DNA of 64,000 nt from Branchiostoma floridae. Taxonomy: Eukaryota > Chordata > Leptocardii > Amphioxiformes > Branchiostomatidae. The stretch spans positions 10,738,234-10,802,233 of the forward strand of contig NC_049984.1 of assembly GCF_000003815.2 (NCBI RefSeq), in the 5' to 3' direction. Shown here piece by piece: positions 12,298 to 24,660 of this stretch (position 1 is its first letter; each line of letters begins with the position of its first letter). The position numbers were made by a program, and so were the translations under genes. The notes beneath the pieces are model-generated. The model was not told the DNA's origin. It did not search any database and was given only the letters and a program-made list of their open reading frames with translations.

Positions 12298-14903
12298 TAA
12301 AGCTCTTGATGTCTTATGGAGGTATGTGATCTTTGATCTCTAGTTTTTGGATGTGATAGGTGAGTTTTGTAAGTCAAATGTGCAAACTCAGCTGTACAAA
12401 GTTTTGAAACCAGCATTTGTGTTAGGCAGGTTAAAAATTCTTCTATGCATACATGTACATCTGTGCCTTTATTCATTTTTTGCACTTAAAGTCACCTTAA
12501 GACTTGTGGAAGTGTTTGAGTTGACATACATGCACAGTGCATATGGCAGACATGCTTGGAAAGAAAGTCATCTGAGACTATGATAAAAGGTGTGCAAATT
12601 GATGTAGGAAAGGGTCAGGAGGGATTCTAGCACACCATGACAATGGACTGGGCCAGGTAAGTTCATGGTCTATTCATGGACTTTTGCTATTGTGCAGCGA
12701 CTGTGCGTAATGCATGAGGACATGCAAATGGTACAGCCATATCAATTAGCACAACAACAAAGAACATAGCGACAACACAGTGGAGAGCTTTATGTCCCCT
12801 GCTCATGCAAAATTGATCAAACGTTCAAATGGACATCCGTGAGTTATGGCTACACTTGCAGAGTTATTAAAGAACAAATGGCTGTATTCAGACTGGCGGT
12901 TTTGTGTGCTGATCCTAATCCAGTTTTGACTTGGTTGGGTACCGCCTCTGGGGAATAATAAGTTGATGAAGCAAAGTACCCGCAGATATCAGAGATGGAT
13001 ACAACTTCAGCAACAGTAACACTAATGACTTGTTGCAACTGGGAGTGTAGTTACAGCTAGGAGGATTTACTTTTAGTGGTAGATTATATCAAGGTAGCAT
13101 ACCGAGTAATTTGTATAGCATCTGACAAGGAACCAATTCTAATCCTCATAAGTAAATGCAGTGTCATAGTCTACTATTGAAAAACAATCTCCTTCCCATT
13201 GGTGGGCAGTGTGCCTAGTTGTAATGTCTATAGAGTCGTTTCATTGGCATGGATTCAACTCTATGGAAAGCCCACCTGCCTGCCTAATCCCTTATTTGGT
13301 CAATTCAACCATCCAGTGACAACCTGCCAACACAGTTGCTGGACTGACAGTGGTCAGTGTCTGTTTTGCAGGGTAGTAGCAGCTTTTTTTGATCATCACC
13401 ATCTATTTCAGGTAAAATGACCAGATGACCATTTCTTTATTGGCAATGTCCCTAGATTGAGCTCATAAAAGTCCTAGTACTCCAGGAAGCTGGGTAGACA
13501 TCTGTAACCCCTCCCCAGACAACTGTAGGGTCTGTAATCCAATTATCAGTGTTGGGTTTGTCAGGGTCTGATGGGGGCCAGTGGGCGGGTCAACAGTTCT
13601 TGGCTCCTGTAGGGCTTAGGGTGTGGCTGAGCCGCTTCCGACACACTTAACAAACACAGGTAGGGTGGCCAGGTAGGATCACTCAACAGGGGGTGGGGGG
13701 ATTTAAGGAGAATGTTTGACAGGAGTAACAGTTTCAATGGATTGATGTTTACAAGTATGGAAGGTGCCTTGCTCTGAAGAAAACACTATTTTACAATATG
13801 TTCTATCAAGGAGATTTCATCTGTATAACAAAGCAGCTTTCATCAAATTGTAAAATTTGTTATAGTGTTATTCCTCATAGCAAGGCAAATCAGAGTTGAT
13901 GTTACTGAACCTTACATTCATGGAATTATTTTCAGAGATTTTGCATTGACATTACCATTTTCAGTAGGAAATCAAGAGTTTTAAAAAGCTGCTACAGCTA
14001 TGATTTTGTGTGTTGGGTTGCGAAGTCATTACTTCTTCAATGAGTAAAGCCTGCTAAGCTTTTTTTTCAGTGTAAAGGTCATCGTGATGGCATTTGTGGC
14101 TTTGCTAACAAAGACTAAGGAAATGATGAGGTTAAAAGTTCAGGTAGAAACCACAGGAGGAAGTTTATCCAGAGATGTCAAACAACCTAAGCCCAGTGCT
14201 CAGGATTTCCACTGTGGAAAAGAGCACTAAAACTGTTAGTAAACATGTTGACAGTAGATTTTGCAGGGGCTTACAAGGCTAAGTAGGGCTTACTGGGTAC
14301 CTGCCTTTTGTCTGCCAGGTCAACAGATTGGAGGTGTTTTTACACTGTATTGTTGGAGGGACTTAGTGTCTTAGCACCTCTGTGTTGATACCCATTTGGC
14401 AGATTAAGACGGATGGAGGAATGGGCAACTAACCCAGGGCTGACCTCACCTTACATATACAGTTTAGTGTTGTCCTTGACAACAAGGTATCAGATTTCTA
14501 CTATGTGGGAATGGGCAGACTCCATTGTCTCCAGAAGAGACAATAAAATAGCTCATAGTCTTACAGGCCTTGCCCAGATAAATGGGGACATTTTCATTTG
14601 CAATATATCAAGTTGTGCATAGTCATTTTGTTGCATCTAGCATCTAAGGCTCATAAAATTTGTATCATAAGATTCCTATTTGAAAAAAAAAATTGCATTC
14701 TCAACATCATCATCGGTTGGCTGCGGCGCAAGGCCTTCTCAACAAGGCCTTCCTGTCTGTTATATTCACCCATATACTTAACCCTGTTGAACATTTCATG
14801 ATTCTTGTAGATTACACATTCTTGTAGAACTACAGTGCATCCAAAGCTTCCCTGATGAGGCTTCAGATTGTAGACTATACTGTGTGACACTGACAGCATG
14901 CAC

Positions 14904-14990
14904 TCCAGGTCTAGCCTGGTATCCAGCCGTAATATAGCTCCCGAGTCTCTTCTCTCCTCTTTGCGGCTGGATACCAGGCTATTCCAGGTC
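14904..14990. mobile_element. Short inverted-repeat element with 8-bp target duplication (hAT-like MITE)
   Basis: Perfect 18-bp inverted repeats TAGCCTGGTATCCAGCCG (14912-14929) and its complement (14964-14981) surround a 34-bp middle. The direct repeat TCCAGGTC stands on each side (14904-14911 and 14983-14990). An 8-bp target duplication is typical of hAT-superfamily transposons. It has no coding capacity and is therefore a non-autonomous miniature element. Confidence 0.65.
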
Positions 14991-16299
14991 CATATTGTTT
15001 CTTGCTGCACTCAAACAGTGGAGACATTGAAGGAACTATGATTGTAGAACTTCACAAAATCTACCTACAAACAGGATTAAAATATCCACACGTAGTTGCT
15101 ATCAAAAGCAGGCAATATTGTAAATATGCTCACTTTGTGCCCTCACAAACACAGCATCTACTGGGAGCACTTTGTGGGGAAGTTGGTGATCAATGCCCCT
15201 GATTCATGCACTGTACCAGCACAATTGGATCAATAGCTTCCCATCAGAGATGGATTTTACAGTTGATTTACTTTCCCTAACTGGTAAACCTGATCCAATA
15301 TGTCTCCATTACATGCAGGCCATAGTGAAGATTCAGAAGATCTATTCTACAGTGCTTAGAGTAAGATAGAGAGCTTGGGTTAATGTGACAGATAGAGCAG
15401 TTAGTAGACTGCAAGTAAACTGGGCAGTCTGGAGTAAAAGGTGTGTTGTCATCATTATATCCTGTTCAAGATCATTCTTTGTCATTTCTTCAACATTGAT
15501 GGACAATATCTCCTGGACATTTACAGGGACTATTACTAGGAAACTGCGCCAGATACTGATATGGTTTTAAAATCTGTCAGATAAGAATTATTTTTAAAGA
15601 TTTTTATTTCTAACTGAATCAAGAACATCTTTCCTTCATAATGTCCCTGACTGACTGTATTCCTGTAATCACTATTTCAGACATTTATGTCTTGTTTATA
15701 TGAAGAAAAAAAACTCAGTGCACAAGTTTTTAATTCAGGGTTGGACTTGTCTACGATAGACAATAATTTCAACAGCCACACCTATACCACCCAGATGGGT
15801 TGCAAGGCTAGGTCCATCCCATCTGCCCATATTACCTTCTTTACCCACTGTCATTCATTTCCACCTGTCTGAGCTCAGAGTCAGTCTGTATCCTCTGTTA
15901 TTCATGTGTTTAGCCTGACAGCCTGCTTCTGTTCCCAGTCATAAGGCATCACCATAGCATGACATATGGCTGAATAATACGGCAGAAATAAAAATGGTGG
16001 GGTGACAGTGGGGCATGTTGACATCAGCAGAAATGGATGTTGTGTCGTGGCATCTGCCCTCCCTCCCTGCCTTTCCAATTAACCAAATGCCTCCTGTCTA
16101 TTTGACTGGAGCCATGACAGACTGTAGACAGTGACGTTATTACATGGATACACAGCCTACCCCACCCTTCCACTTAATTGAATTAGCAGCTATGTGGTGG
16201 TTGTTCCAACCAGGTTGGGCGGTGCTGGGATGGACTGAACCTCTGCACAAAGCTGATTAGATTTGATCCCAGGTTTTCCAGTGATCACTTCCCTCCCTG

Positions 16300-16410
16300 T
16301 AATCTAATGATGTGACATCGGAACTGTGGTCCCGTCTCACGTATTATCAGCTTGATGTCATCTCGGCGACATCCCGACATTTGTTCTATTGTTCTTACAT
16401 TGTAGACATT
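16300..16410. other. CpG-retaining islet
   Basis: About seven CpG in 90 bases (ACATCGGAAC, CCCGTCTCACG, TCTCGGCGACATCCCGAC) inside the depleted domain. A second such patch lies at 16,780-16,840 around TTACGGGGGTAGCCGCC. Possible constrained elements. Confidence 0.25.
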
Positions 16411-18224
16411 GATGAACGCTGAATAATTCAAGCTGTGGATATGTTCCAAGCTGTGTATGATTACCAGCAAATTTCATTACATGCCCATATCAGACATTCT
16501 ATATGTTCTGCTATTATTTATCTTCCCAATACTTGACATGATTAGCATTGAAAAGGTTTGCTCTTTCCATTTATCAGGAGATGGATGGGAGGCTTTAATC
16601 TTTTTACGGGGCTCCTGTCTCCTCACATAATGAACTTGTAAGCATATCAGCAGCTAAGTTGATTTTCTCATGGCAATGGTGTCATTTACAGCACTTTCTT
16701 TTCTGCCATTTCCTGTAGGAAGGCATTAAGTCGGTTGGAGAGGCTGATTTGATTTGGTAGGGCTGTTTTAATGGCCGCTGTTCATAAGGTTTGTGACGCT
16801 ATCATTACGGGGGTAGCCGCCTGCGCTCAGGCTAGTCAACAGAATTAATGTTGTATGGTTTAGTTTCCACAGTCTACTGGACGCATCATTCTTCACATGA
16901 CTGGCAGTATGTTTCTGCACATTTGACAGCTTAGATGGGTAGAGGATTAAAGTATAAATGTTTGATGTGAAATGCTTTCACTCTCTGAACAGTTTCCTTT
17001 TGGTTACAATGACTTTAAAAATTCTGATATGTTACACAAAAGGTTTGAATAGGTACCATTAATGTTCATGTAGTTTGGTGCACCATTCTGGTATTCAGAA
17101 ATTCTGCATTTTCTCCAAATGGTTGTCACATGCCAAAAGCAAGAAAAGGCCTGTATGATGCCTGTATGATGCCAAATCTTTTTCTGATCACATTTCTTGC
17201 AAAAGTTGAAAGGAGTAGCTTGAATTTTTGTACTTTTCTTGTAAAACAAGGTAAAATGCAATTCAAACTTAATGGTTGCATTACTTAAAGATTAACAATG
17301 ACGGCATAAATTGTGCATGTCTTCCCTCCATATTTTTGCAATTTACAGTTTTCATATTTTCCAGGAGCAGCCACCACCTCTCCTGCAGCCCAGTCCACAC
17401 AGCTGACTATCCATCCAACCTGCCCCTGACAGACAACCCCACAGGTGCTTCCTGGGTAGAAGTAAAACGGGGTAAATCTGTTCTGCACATCGCAGCAACC
17501 CTCCGAATCCCTCAACATTTGTTTGGATCAATGGCAGCAAATGAGCAAAATAAATCTCCCAGCTTGTGTCGGACGACTCTCTGGGTTTAATGATGCCATA
17601 AAGATCCAACTGGTCATTAGAAGCTGTTCTCCACCGCCCACTGTGCTTGTTATTACACCACTACAAATTGCCCAGTGAGTTGGAGCAGCACAATTGGCTC
17701 CCTTGGCTGCACTTTACTTGGAACAGATCCAGTAACTGATATCATATCTTTCAAAGCTGTTTACATTTCTCTGATATATTGAAAAAGACGTATGTATTGA
17801 CTACACACGAAGAGTAGGTAATCAAAAGGCAAACATCCATGAAGCTTGTCCTAGAATCATAGTACAGAAGTCAGCAGGTTTATGGTGTGTCAGAGTTTGC
17901 CCTACTAATGGCAGACCCTGTGGTGTGTGGAGACCTCTAATGTCCGCCAGTCCTTCTGTGTGCAGGGAAGTGTCAGAACCACTATTAACCAGTGGACTTG
18001 ATGCTCAGCAGGTCACTGACATTTAGGCCATGTTGGTCTGCCCTGCCGCCACCCCGCCGCCATCTTGATGATGACACAGAGATGCCCGCCCACAGCAGGA
18101 CCCTCTGCTGTCAAGTCCAGTCTGTAAGAACAAAGTCAACTGGACAGTTTGCCAGGATAAGTCGGCAGTAACAAGCAGGTCAATTATCCTGACAAGATAG
18201 AGGTTCATGTAGAAGCTGTAAAGG

Positions 18225-18430
18225 TTTCATCTGAACAGAGCTGTAATTGTGCGTGTGCCAATTGGTGGCTTGTCATTACAAGTGTTTAACGATCCTAACG
18301 ATCTTGAGGTGTATGAGAATAAGTGGATCTGCACCCTGAAGATAATTGGGCCATACATCAGCCACAATTAGCTGGCCTGGCTGGGGCGCCCCCTGTGCTC
18401 CTAACGAGCATTTGGTGCATGATAGAAGCA
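18225..18430. promoter_or_regulatory. Candidate element with CAATTAG-type motifs
   Basis: Non-repetitive stretch with GCCAATTGG, GATAATTGGGCC and CACAATTAGCTGG, homeodomain-like AATTAG/CAATTA cores. A 100-codon plus-strand frame overlaps without family resemblance. Function inferred only. Confidence 0.2.
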
Positions 18431-19370
18431 GGAACTCTCTTCATTCCCACCCTGGGACTCCATTGCCCAGCAGTAATGGTGATTTGTTACAAGAAAGTTG
18501 CATGTAGCCCAAGCAGGTATGTACTAATTGGACAGTGTTTGGAAACTTGTAACAGCGATTACAGGGGAGAGTGCCATATATCATGGGTACATCCTGCGGT
18601 AAGTACAGCCTGGGGTGAAATCTAGTCTTGCTGAGGGGCAGGACGTGAGAGTCAAGTCATATAACACTGCAGGGCAGTCCTGAGAATACTGTAAATTTGT
18701 GGTGACAGGTTATAGTTTGAGCCAGTAAACTGCCACACTTACTACAATGTACTTGCAATGGTCTAAGGAGCCGTTTCTACAATGTAAAATAGGTAACAGT
18801 AATTCAAGTGAGCAATGTAAACATATGAAGACTGTGATAACATAAGTTACGGTTACTATATTCAACTAAGAGAAGAATATATCAATAGTGAGACAAGAAT
18901 GGACTAATCATATATTAGCTTGACACTTATTTTGTTCTAAGGCTGCTTTAGGTATAAATCTTTATCAAATTCTATGTTTGAATGTATCAGATTCCTATTA
19001 AATGTACTTGTTTTGCCTGATGAATTGGGTGATATCTTTCCTCACCCATATTGCTTTAATTGAAAATGCAGTGATTCATAATAGACATGACTGTGACATC
19101 TCCTATGATTTCACCTGTGCAGTTGTTACAGACATAGCCCACTCCACACATTACCATCACTTATTCACTACATAGTCACAAAATCTTCCCCCTCGTAGCA
19201 GCCTCTTAAAGATACCATCAGTGCTGAATGCTTGGTATATACAATTGGCAACAGTAAAGATAGGTTGTACTAGCGTGTAAGATAGCTAGAATAGAGGATA
19301 ATTGATGTGATGGCACCATAACAATGATGATGGATGTTGTTAGGAGGAGGGACCATCCTGCTAACAAGTG

Positions 19371-22300
19371 TATGTCCTCGTGTTGAAGTGATGATTGTGT
19401 CCGAGTCAGGACGGATGGATAGGACGGCTATATCGAAAAAGAAATAAATGGCACGGCTGCATGCAAAGACATCAATCGCGTTTTCTTTGTTGATAACGAG
19501 TCCTCCGGTTGACGCTTACAACAATGCATGAAATGATCATTGACACGATTTTCCATCACCGTCAATTCCAGCGAGGCGAGCGCAAACAATGGGCGAACAA
19601 ATTAAGATTCCACAATGCGTTCAGAGAGGCAAGAGTGACCTTTACTGGCAGTATCCTTTTTATGTAAGCTTTCGTGACACAATCTGAACCGAACAACGGT
19701 TGTCATCAATTATGTTGAATGCATTAGGGGCGAGGGAATCGCCGAGGGAACAATCAAGGTAAGGTGGAAATGTGGTGAAAGCAATGCCAGCAATCATCAG
19801 ACAGTTGTAAGTGGCACGGCCAATTTTGGCCAGGAATCTCAGCCGAAGGTTTAATGTGGGTCACGTCAGTGAGAGAGACAAATGGCCCCGACAGCCAGAC
19901 GGCACTATACCGCCAACAGTAGCGTCTTCTTTTCCATAACAATTTAGCAGCCATATCCACTGCATGAAAAGCAACTACTGTAAATATAGTCTATAATCCC
20001 CATAGCCCGTGAACAACACTAAACACTCTTCTGTATGTTTCTAGTGTTTTGTGTTGCCAGTTTCGGCGAGACATGAAGTGGCACACCATGACCGTGAATT
20101 TGACCCAGTGGGTCCATACATATTAGATGTCGAATCGCGTTTTCATTGATGATATTCACGGCTGCCAGCTCTGCTTTGCCAAGTGGAAATGACACTCACA
20201 ATATCAGTTGGTCCTGGACCTTCCGGAAAACGTACCGTGTCCATTCGGTGTGTGTGCTAAGAGGTTTTTACCCCCGTTCGTAGTGCCAGGCTCTCTGATA
20301 AGACCTCGGCTGGCATAATGGGTCGGCAATGCCACGTTTTGAAAGTTTGGCGGTGACGACAGTCCGACCCGAAGTGTGTCATTAACGATAACACCTTAAT
20401 CAGGCGTGCAAGACATTCAAGAAGCCGCGTAGCTTATCGAGAACGGCACATGTCCTTGGGGCTCCTTCTGTGTCACAGTCATAATACACAATCACGGCGT
20501 GCAGTGCAAATTTTCGGCTGGATTTCTGATGAGCTTGGCAATATTTCCGACGATGGAAACGTGCATATGTATGAAATAGGTTCTTACCATGGGAGTCACC
20601 TCACAGAATACGGAAAATGAATATGAAATTCTTATTAGGCATCCTTTGAAAATGATAAGTGCTATTCTGTTCTTATCTTGACGTTTGTGGTCGTACACAC
20701 GGAGCGCTCCTGGTGCCACACCATCTCATCGCCAATCATGACTGGAAACGAGCTCGCCGGAAAGGCTTGCTCGCCGCCCCACGACCTAAAAGAAAGAGAC
20801 AGCTCTGCGTGAATTATTCACACGCGTTATTAAATTGTAAACCGACGGCATCACGCGATGTGACAAGGTCACGCTTGTCTGTGGGTTGCGCCAGCCGAAG
20901 TCGCCGTGACCAAACCCTCATAATTACCCTTGCAACTGAGACCAGTATCAGCGCCGCAGGTGGAAAGACATTTGTATCCATAGCTAGTACAAGTACAACT
21001 GCTGAGACCAATAGCTATGAACCTACGGAAGCAATCACACGTGCGTGTTTGCAATTGTTTGCTATGGGGAAGCTAAGGAACTGGGTTGGTGCTTTCCCTG
21101 GTGCTGAATCGGCGTTCAACAGTTGCAGTCTTCTTTACATCGTGGAATGGGAGAGTCAATTCTTGTTTTATGTAAATGACAATCGCTCTTCGTGGATAAC
21201 CACGGCACTTTGCAACTAATTCAGACAGGTTCAAGCTTGTCATAGAATTTTTCCTTGTCATAGAATTTTCACTCCTTTGCTGCAAACGCACTTCCGCCAA
21301 TATTTGGGGCGCTGTCGTCTCTGAGTTCCTGACCACCTGCGTTGTTGTCAAAACACAATTGCAAGAGGCGTAATTGTACTTCTTGGTGAAGTTTGAATTT
21401 TACACGCATTAAAAGGGTAACTGTTTGGTTTATCTATCATAGGGCTTCCTCGGGTTGCCTCGAGGCTTTGAAGTACACTCAACTTAAAACGTACGAATCG
21501 GAACTGAGCATTACAGTGTTGACTTTGCTGTTACCGAATCATTCCACGTATAAGTTCCTGTGGGCCTGTTATGGTCCCGCTCGGTAAATACATTCATTGC
21601 ATACGCTATGGTTACAGGCAAGGTCGTCAATACTAAACATACACCTCCACAAAAAGCACAGTCTCTGGCTAAACGCTTTGTAGATACTGGAATGATTTGG
21701 TTGTGTTTCGTCTCTAGCATTCTGCTTGTTTGACAGCAGTTTCCAACGCTTCAGGAGGTCCAACTTACCAATGTTGTTTCGGCTGTATGATATGAAAGTA
21801 GCCCCTGCTGGCTATATATATGATATTTAGTGCCTACAATGACATTTCATTTCTGAAGTCCGATTTCCTCAATTTGTCTTCTTGTATTTGTCGAAAGGCC
21901 TGGTCAGTTTGGACCCGGTATAAGCGAGCTATGATAGTGGGAGCTAGGCCGGAGCCATCGCCAAACAAACAGACGTAAGACAGGATTAGGGACATCGGTC
22001 TGACATCTTCCAGAGTAGATTCCACCTTGCCTTAGTGTACAGAAGAGTCATTTGTGATTCCAGTTACAGACGAACCCTCCAGCAAGAGTCTAATTCACCT
22101 GCTGTAGCGTCGGGCGCAGCGAAAACCCATTGCAGTGGAAAATTTCCATTTGCTGACGCTCCGGGAGAAAAGTTTCCAACAAGAAAGACATTTGCTGAGT
22201 TTGTTTTTGTAAGGACTTAAGCTATGTGTAGAGGCGGGCTCGGTGGAGCCGCGGGCGAGATGTTAGCTGAAGTATGATACATGTGTTGTACATACTGCCG

Positions 22301-24430
22301 ACATCTCCTCCCTGTTCACAGCTGTGTAGTCTACAGTGTAATCCCCGGGCCAAATCAATACCCTGACCTCTAAGAGGGCGCGCACAAGTGTTTTTGGAGA
22401 GGTAAAATAATCCCCATTCTTGGGATAGTCTGGAGCGGCTGTGCTGATGACACGGGATGATAGTGAGTAATGCCACAGAATAATTATTTTCATTCCTGAC
22501 CAGTTTTGGATGAGTTGTCGGCTCGCATGACCTTGCTTAAGTTGTGACTTGTTCAAAGACGTTGCAACTTTGTGTTCTTTGTGAGACTGACGTCATAAAG
22601 TCTTGGCATCTTAACTCTTCTTTTCAACATTACGTCAATATTTCGACACATGGTCTTGTCAAAATGGTAACCTCTTCAAGACGAAGAGAGAGCCGCATTC
22701 AGTGTCATCAGCTGAAATCTATTTAAGAAGATAGCAGAAGTAGAAGAAGCTGACGTGGGTAAACCCGTGTGTCTGTCGGTGAGCGGTCCGACTGTTTACC
22801 GCCCTGCCAAACATGTGATCCGGGGTGTCAGGGATGAGGAGGTCCGGACCTGTCTGTCATCTCCCGACTCCACCGCGCCACCACCCAGCTAGATCACAAC
22901 CTCATAGACCAAATATTGTGGGAACTAGCGGCGTACATGGCGATGCATCTCTCCGAAAGTAAATTTTTGTTATCGTTGTACGAACTTGGGATCAATTAAG
23001 GAGTCCCTTCATGCACATTGTGGTGTGCCCGAGTTACGCGCGCGCCGTATATTTAAGGGTTGAGAAGCCAAAACACAATTAAAAGTTGGCTGGTGTCAGG
23101 TTGTAGTACGTTTTATTTACAAGTGCGAGGTGGCGGGGTGGTCTTCTTCCCTGGTTCATTAGACGTCGTGACTTTTAGGTTACCGAGCAGCCATCCCAAC
23201 ACGTCCATTATGTGCACTGCTGAAAGGTGCTAATGAATGGGGTTGCTTTGGGAGTATCGTGTCATCTTTGGGAGGGGGAGGTAAGGAGGCCATGGTCGCA
23301 GAAGAAAGTTTATGGCAAACGACGACTTCCTCTCAGTCACCCCTGTCAGCGGAGAGCGCCACGGCAGCGGGACCCGGGGGTGATGGCACGTGATCCGTGT
23401 GCTTATTTTACCGCTGCAGGTTGGATCATTATCGGCAGCAAACTGACAGGGTGAGCCCCTGTGGGCGACAGATTGGAGAAGCTGCCGGAGAAACGTCCGC
23501 ATCTTCGCCGAGCTTGATTTCCTTAGTGTCAGTCTCGACGTGACGGGCGCGGGGCTGTGGGGGATCAGTGGCAGCTTAAGGATCGGCAAAGGAGATTTGT
23601 GTATGAGCCTAATCGTATTTTCCCCTCGTTTAATTCAATAAAGATAATTCCTGTCTAGTGGGCTGTTGTGGCTCTTCTGCTAAGGTAATATCAACTTTGA
23701 CTTTGCTGCCAATCATTGGACTGAAAGGGACAAGTGGAAATGAAAGACAGGTCGACTTAAATGTCTTTTCCTGAGCTACCTTGTCATTTATATAAGACAA
23801 GGACAAATACGCCATAAGATGTTAGATTTTCAAATATACTTTTTTAGATTTTATGTTGTATTAATACATTGACGTATGATCTAGATATTAACGATTGTGA
23901 CGTAACATTGTATTGCTGCCATGCTTTTAAACATATATAGTAAGGCCAAGGACGTTGGTAAGGCCTTTCTTGCAGGAAGAATGCATACTCTTGTGTGGAA
24001 ACAGCCCTTGTAGCCATCTGTCAGCTCATACTGCCCTCTGACGTACTTTGGAGAGAGTGCACGCCCCTTGGTGAAGCCAAAGTATGTCCCGGGCTCACGA
24101 ACGGCGACACATGCCACACGCGTGACGCTTATCGGCCTTCCCGACTGGGTGCGACATCATTTGCTCGTGTAAATTAGAAAGTTGACATGTACGCACCCAA
24201 TGTAACACATAGCCGACACCGCGAACACATTTCAGTTTGTATCCAAATGGAGTAATTGCTCGATAAATCTGGCAAGTTTGTAAATTTGCTGTGTCCTGAC
24301 TCCGGGGTTTGCTTTGACAGGACCCCGGTACGGTTTGCTGACAGGAGAGTGTTATTCGGGGGAACGGTCCGCTAAGAACTGGGTTTGTTGAAGCCACGTG
24401 CACGGGGAGAACAGTTGTGGCTACGTCTTA
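19371..24430. other. CpG-retaining gene-free DNA right of the composition boundary
   Basis: CpG frequency rises abruptly at about 19.37 kb and stays high. No exon is recognised. The longest frame (186 codons, 20659-21219, plus) starts at GTG and has no family resemblance. Blocks at 19,440-20,330 and 22,740-23,650 are non-repetitive, motif-dense and look like conserved non-coding DNA. A short direct duplication of TTGTCATAGAATTTT occurs at about 21,237-21,267. Confidence 0.5.
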
Positions 24431-24439
24431 CCGACAAAT

Positions 24440-24600
24440 GTGGCATAGAATAGCCTAGTAGTTACAGAGGACACGAGAAGTCATTGTTTCGATTCCTGAC
24501 GTTGTGTCCTTGGGAAAGACTTTCTGCGACTTTCCTCACTCCACCCAGGAGTAAATATTGGTACCTGACTTTGGTTGAGGAGGAATAAGTCGTCACAGTG
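24440..24600 (+). mobile_element. tRNA-derived SINE copy
   Basis: A decayed tRNA-like head, with A-box-like TAGCCTAGTAGTTA at about 24451 and B-box-like TTTCGATTCC at about 24487, runs into GTGTCCTTGGGAAAGAC, CTCCACCCAGGAGTAAAT and GGTACCTGACTTTGGTTGAGG. This order of motifs is that of a widespread deuterostome tRNA-SINE. It continues with weaker similarity to about 24,660. Confidence 0.6.
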
Positions 24601-24660
24601 GAAGAAAAGGAAAAAGCCCCGCCTTTCAATACCGTGCGCTCTGTGGCACATAAGATAACA

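Larger units (their letters stand above)
1..19370. other. CpG-poor gene-free domain
   Basis: No convincing exon is visible. The block is A+T-leaning and CpG is rare outside a few islets (for example roughly five CpG in the first 600 bases), while TG and CA are common. This is the mark of long-term germline methylation. In invertebrate chordates methylation is concentrated in gene bodies, so this may be the intronic part of a transcription unit whose exons lie outside the window or are too short to recognise. Contained repeats and islets are listed separately. Confidence 0.6.

Noticed and set aside
17365-17590. Plus-strand stretch behind a good acceptor (TTTTCATATTTTCCAG) with 75 open codons
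   Set aside because: Other frames on both strands are open too, no domain is recognised and no upstream partner exon is seen. Kept only as a remote possibility of a terminal exon of a bystander gene.
20659-21219. 186-codon plus-strand frame with a basic KRKR stretch
   Set aside because: It starts at GTG, has no domain, and a frame of this length is expected about once by chance in a window this size.
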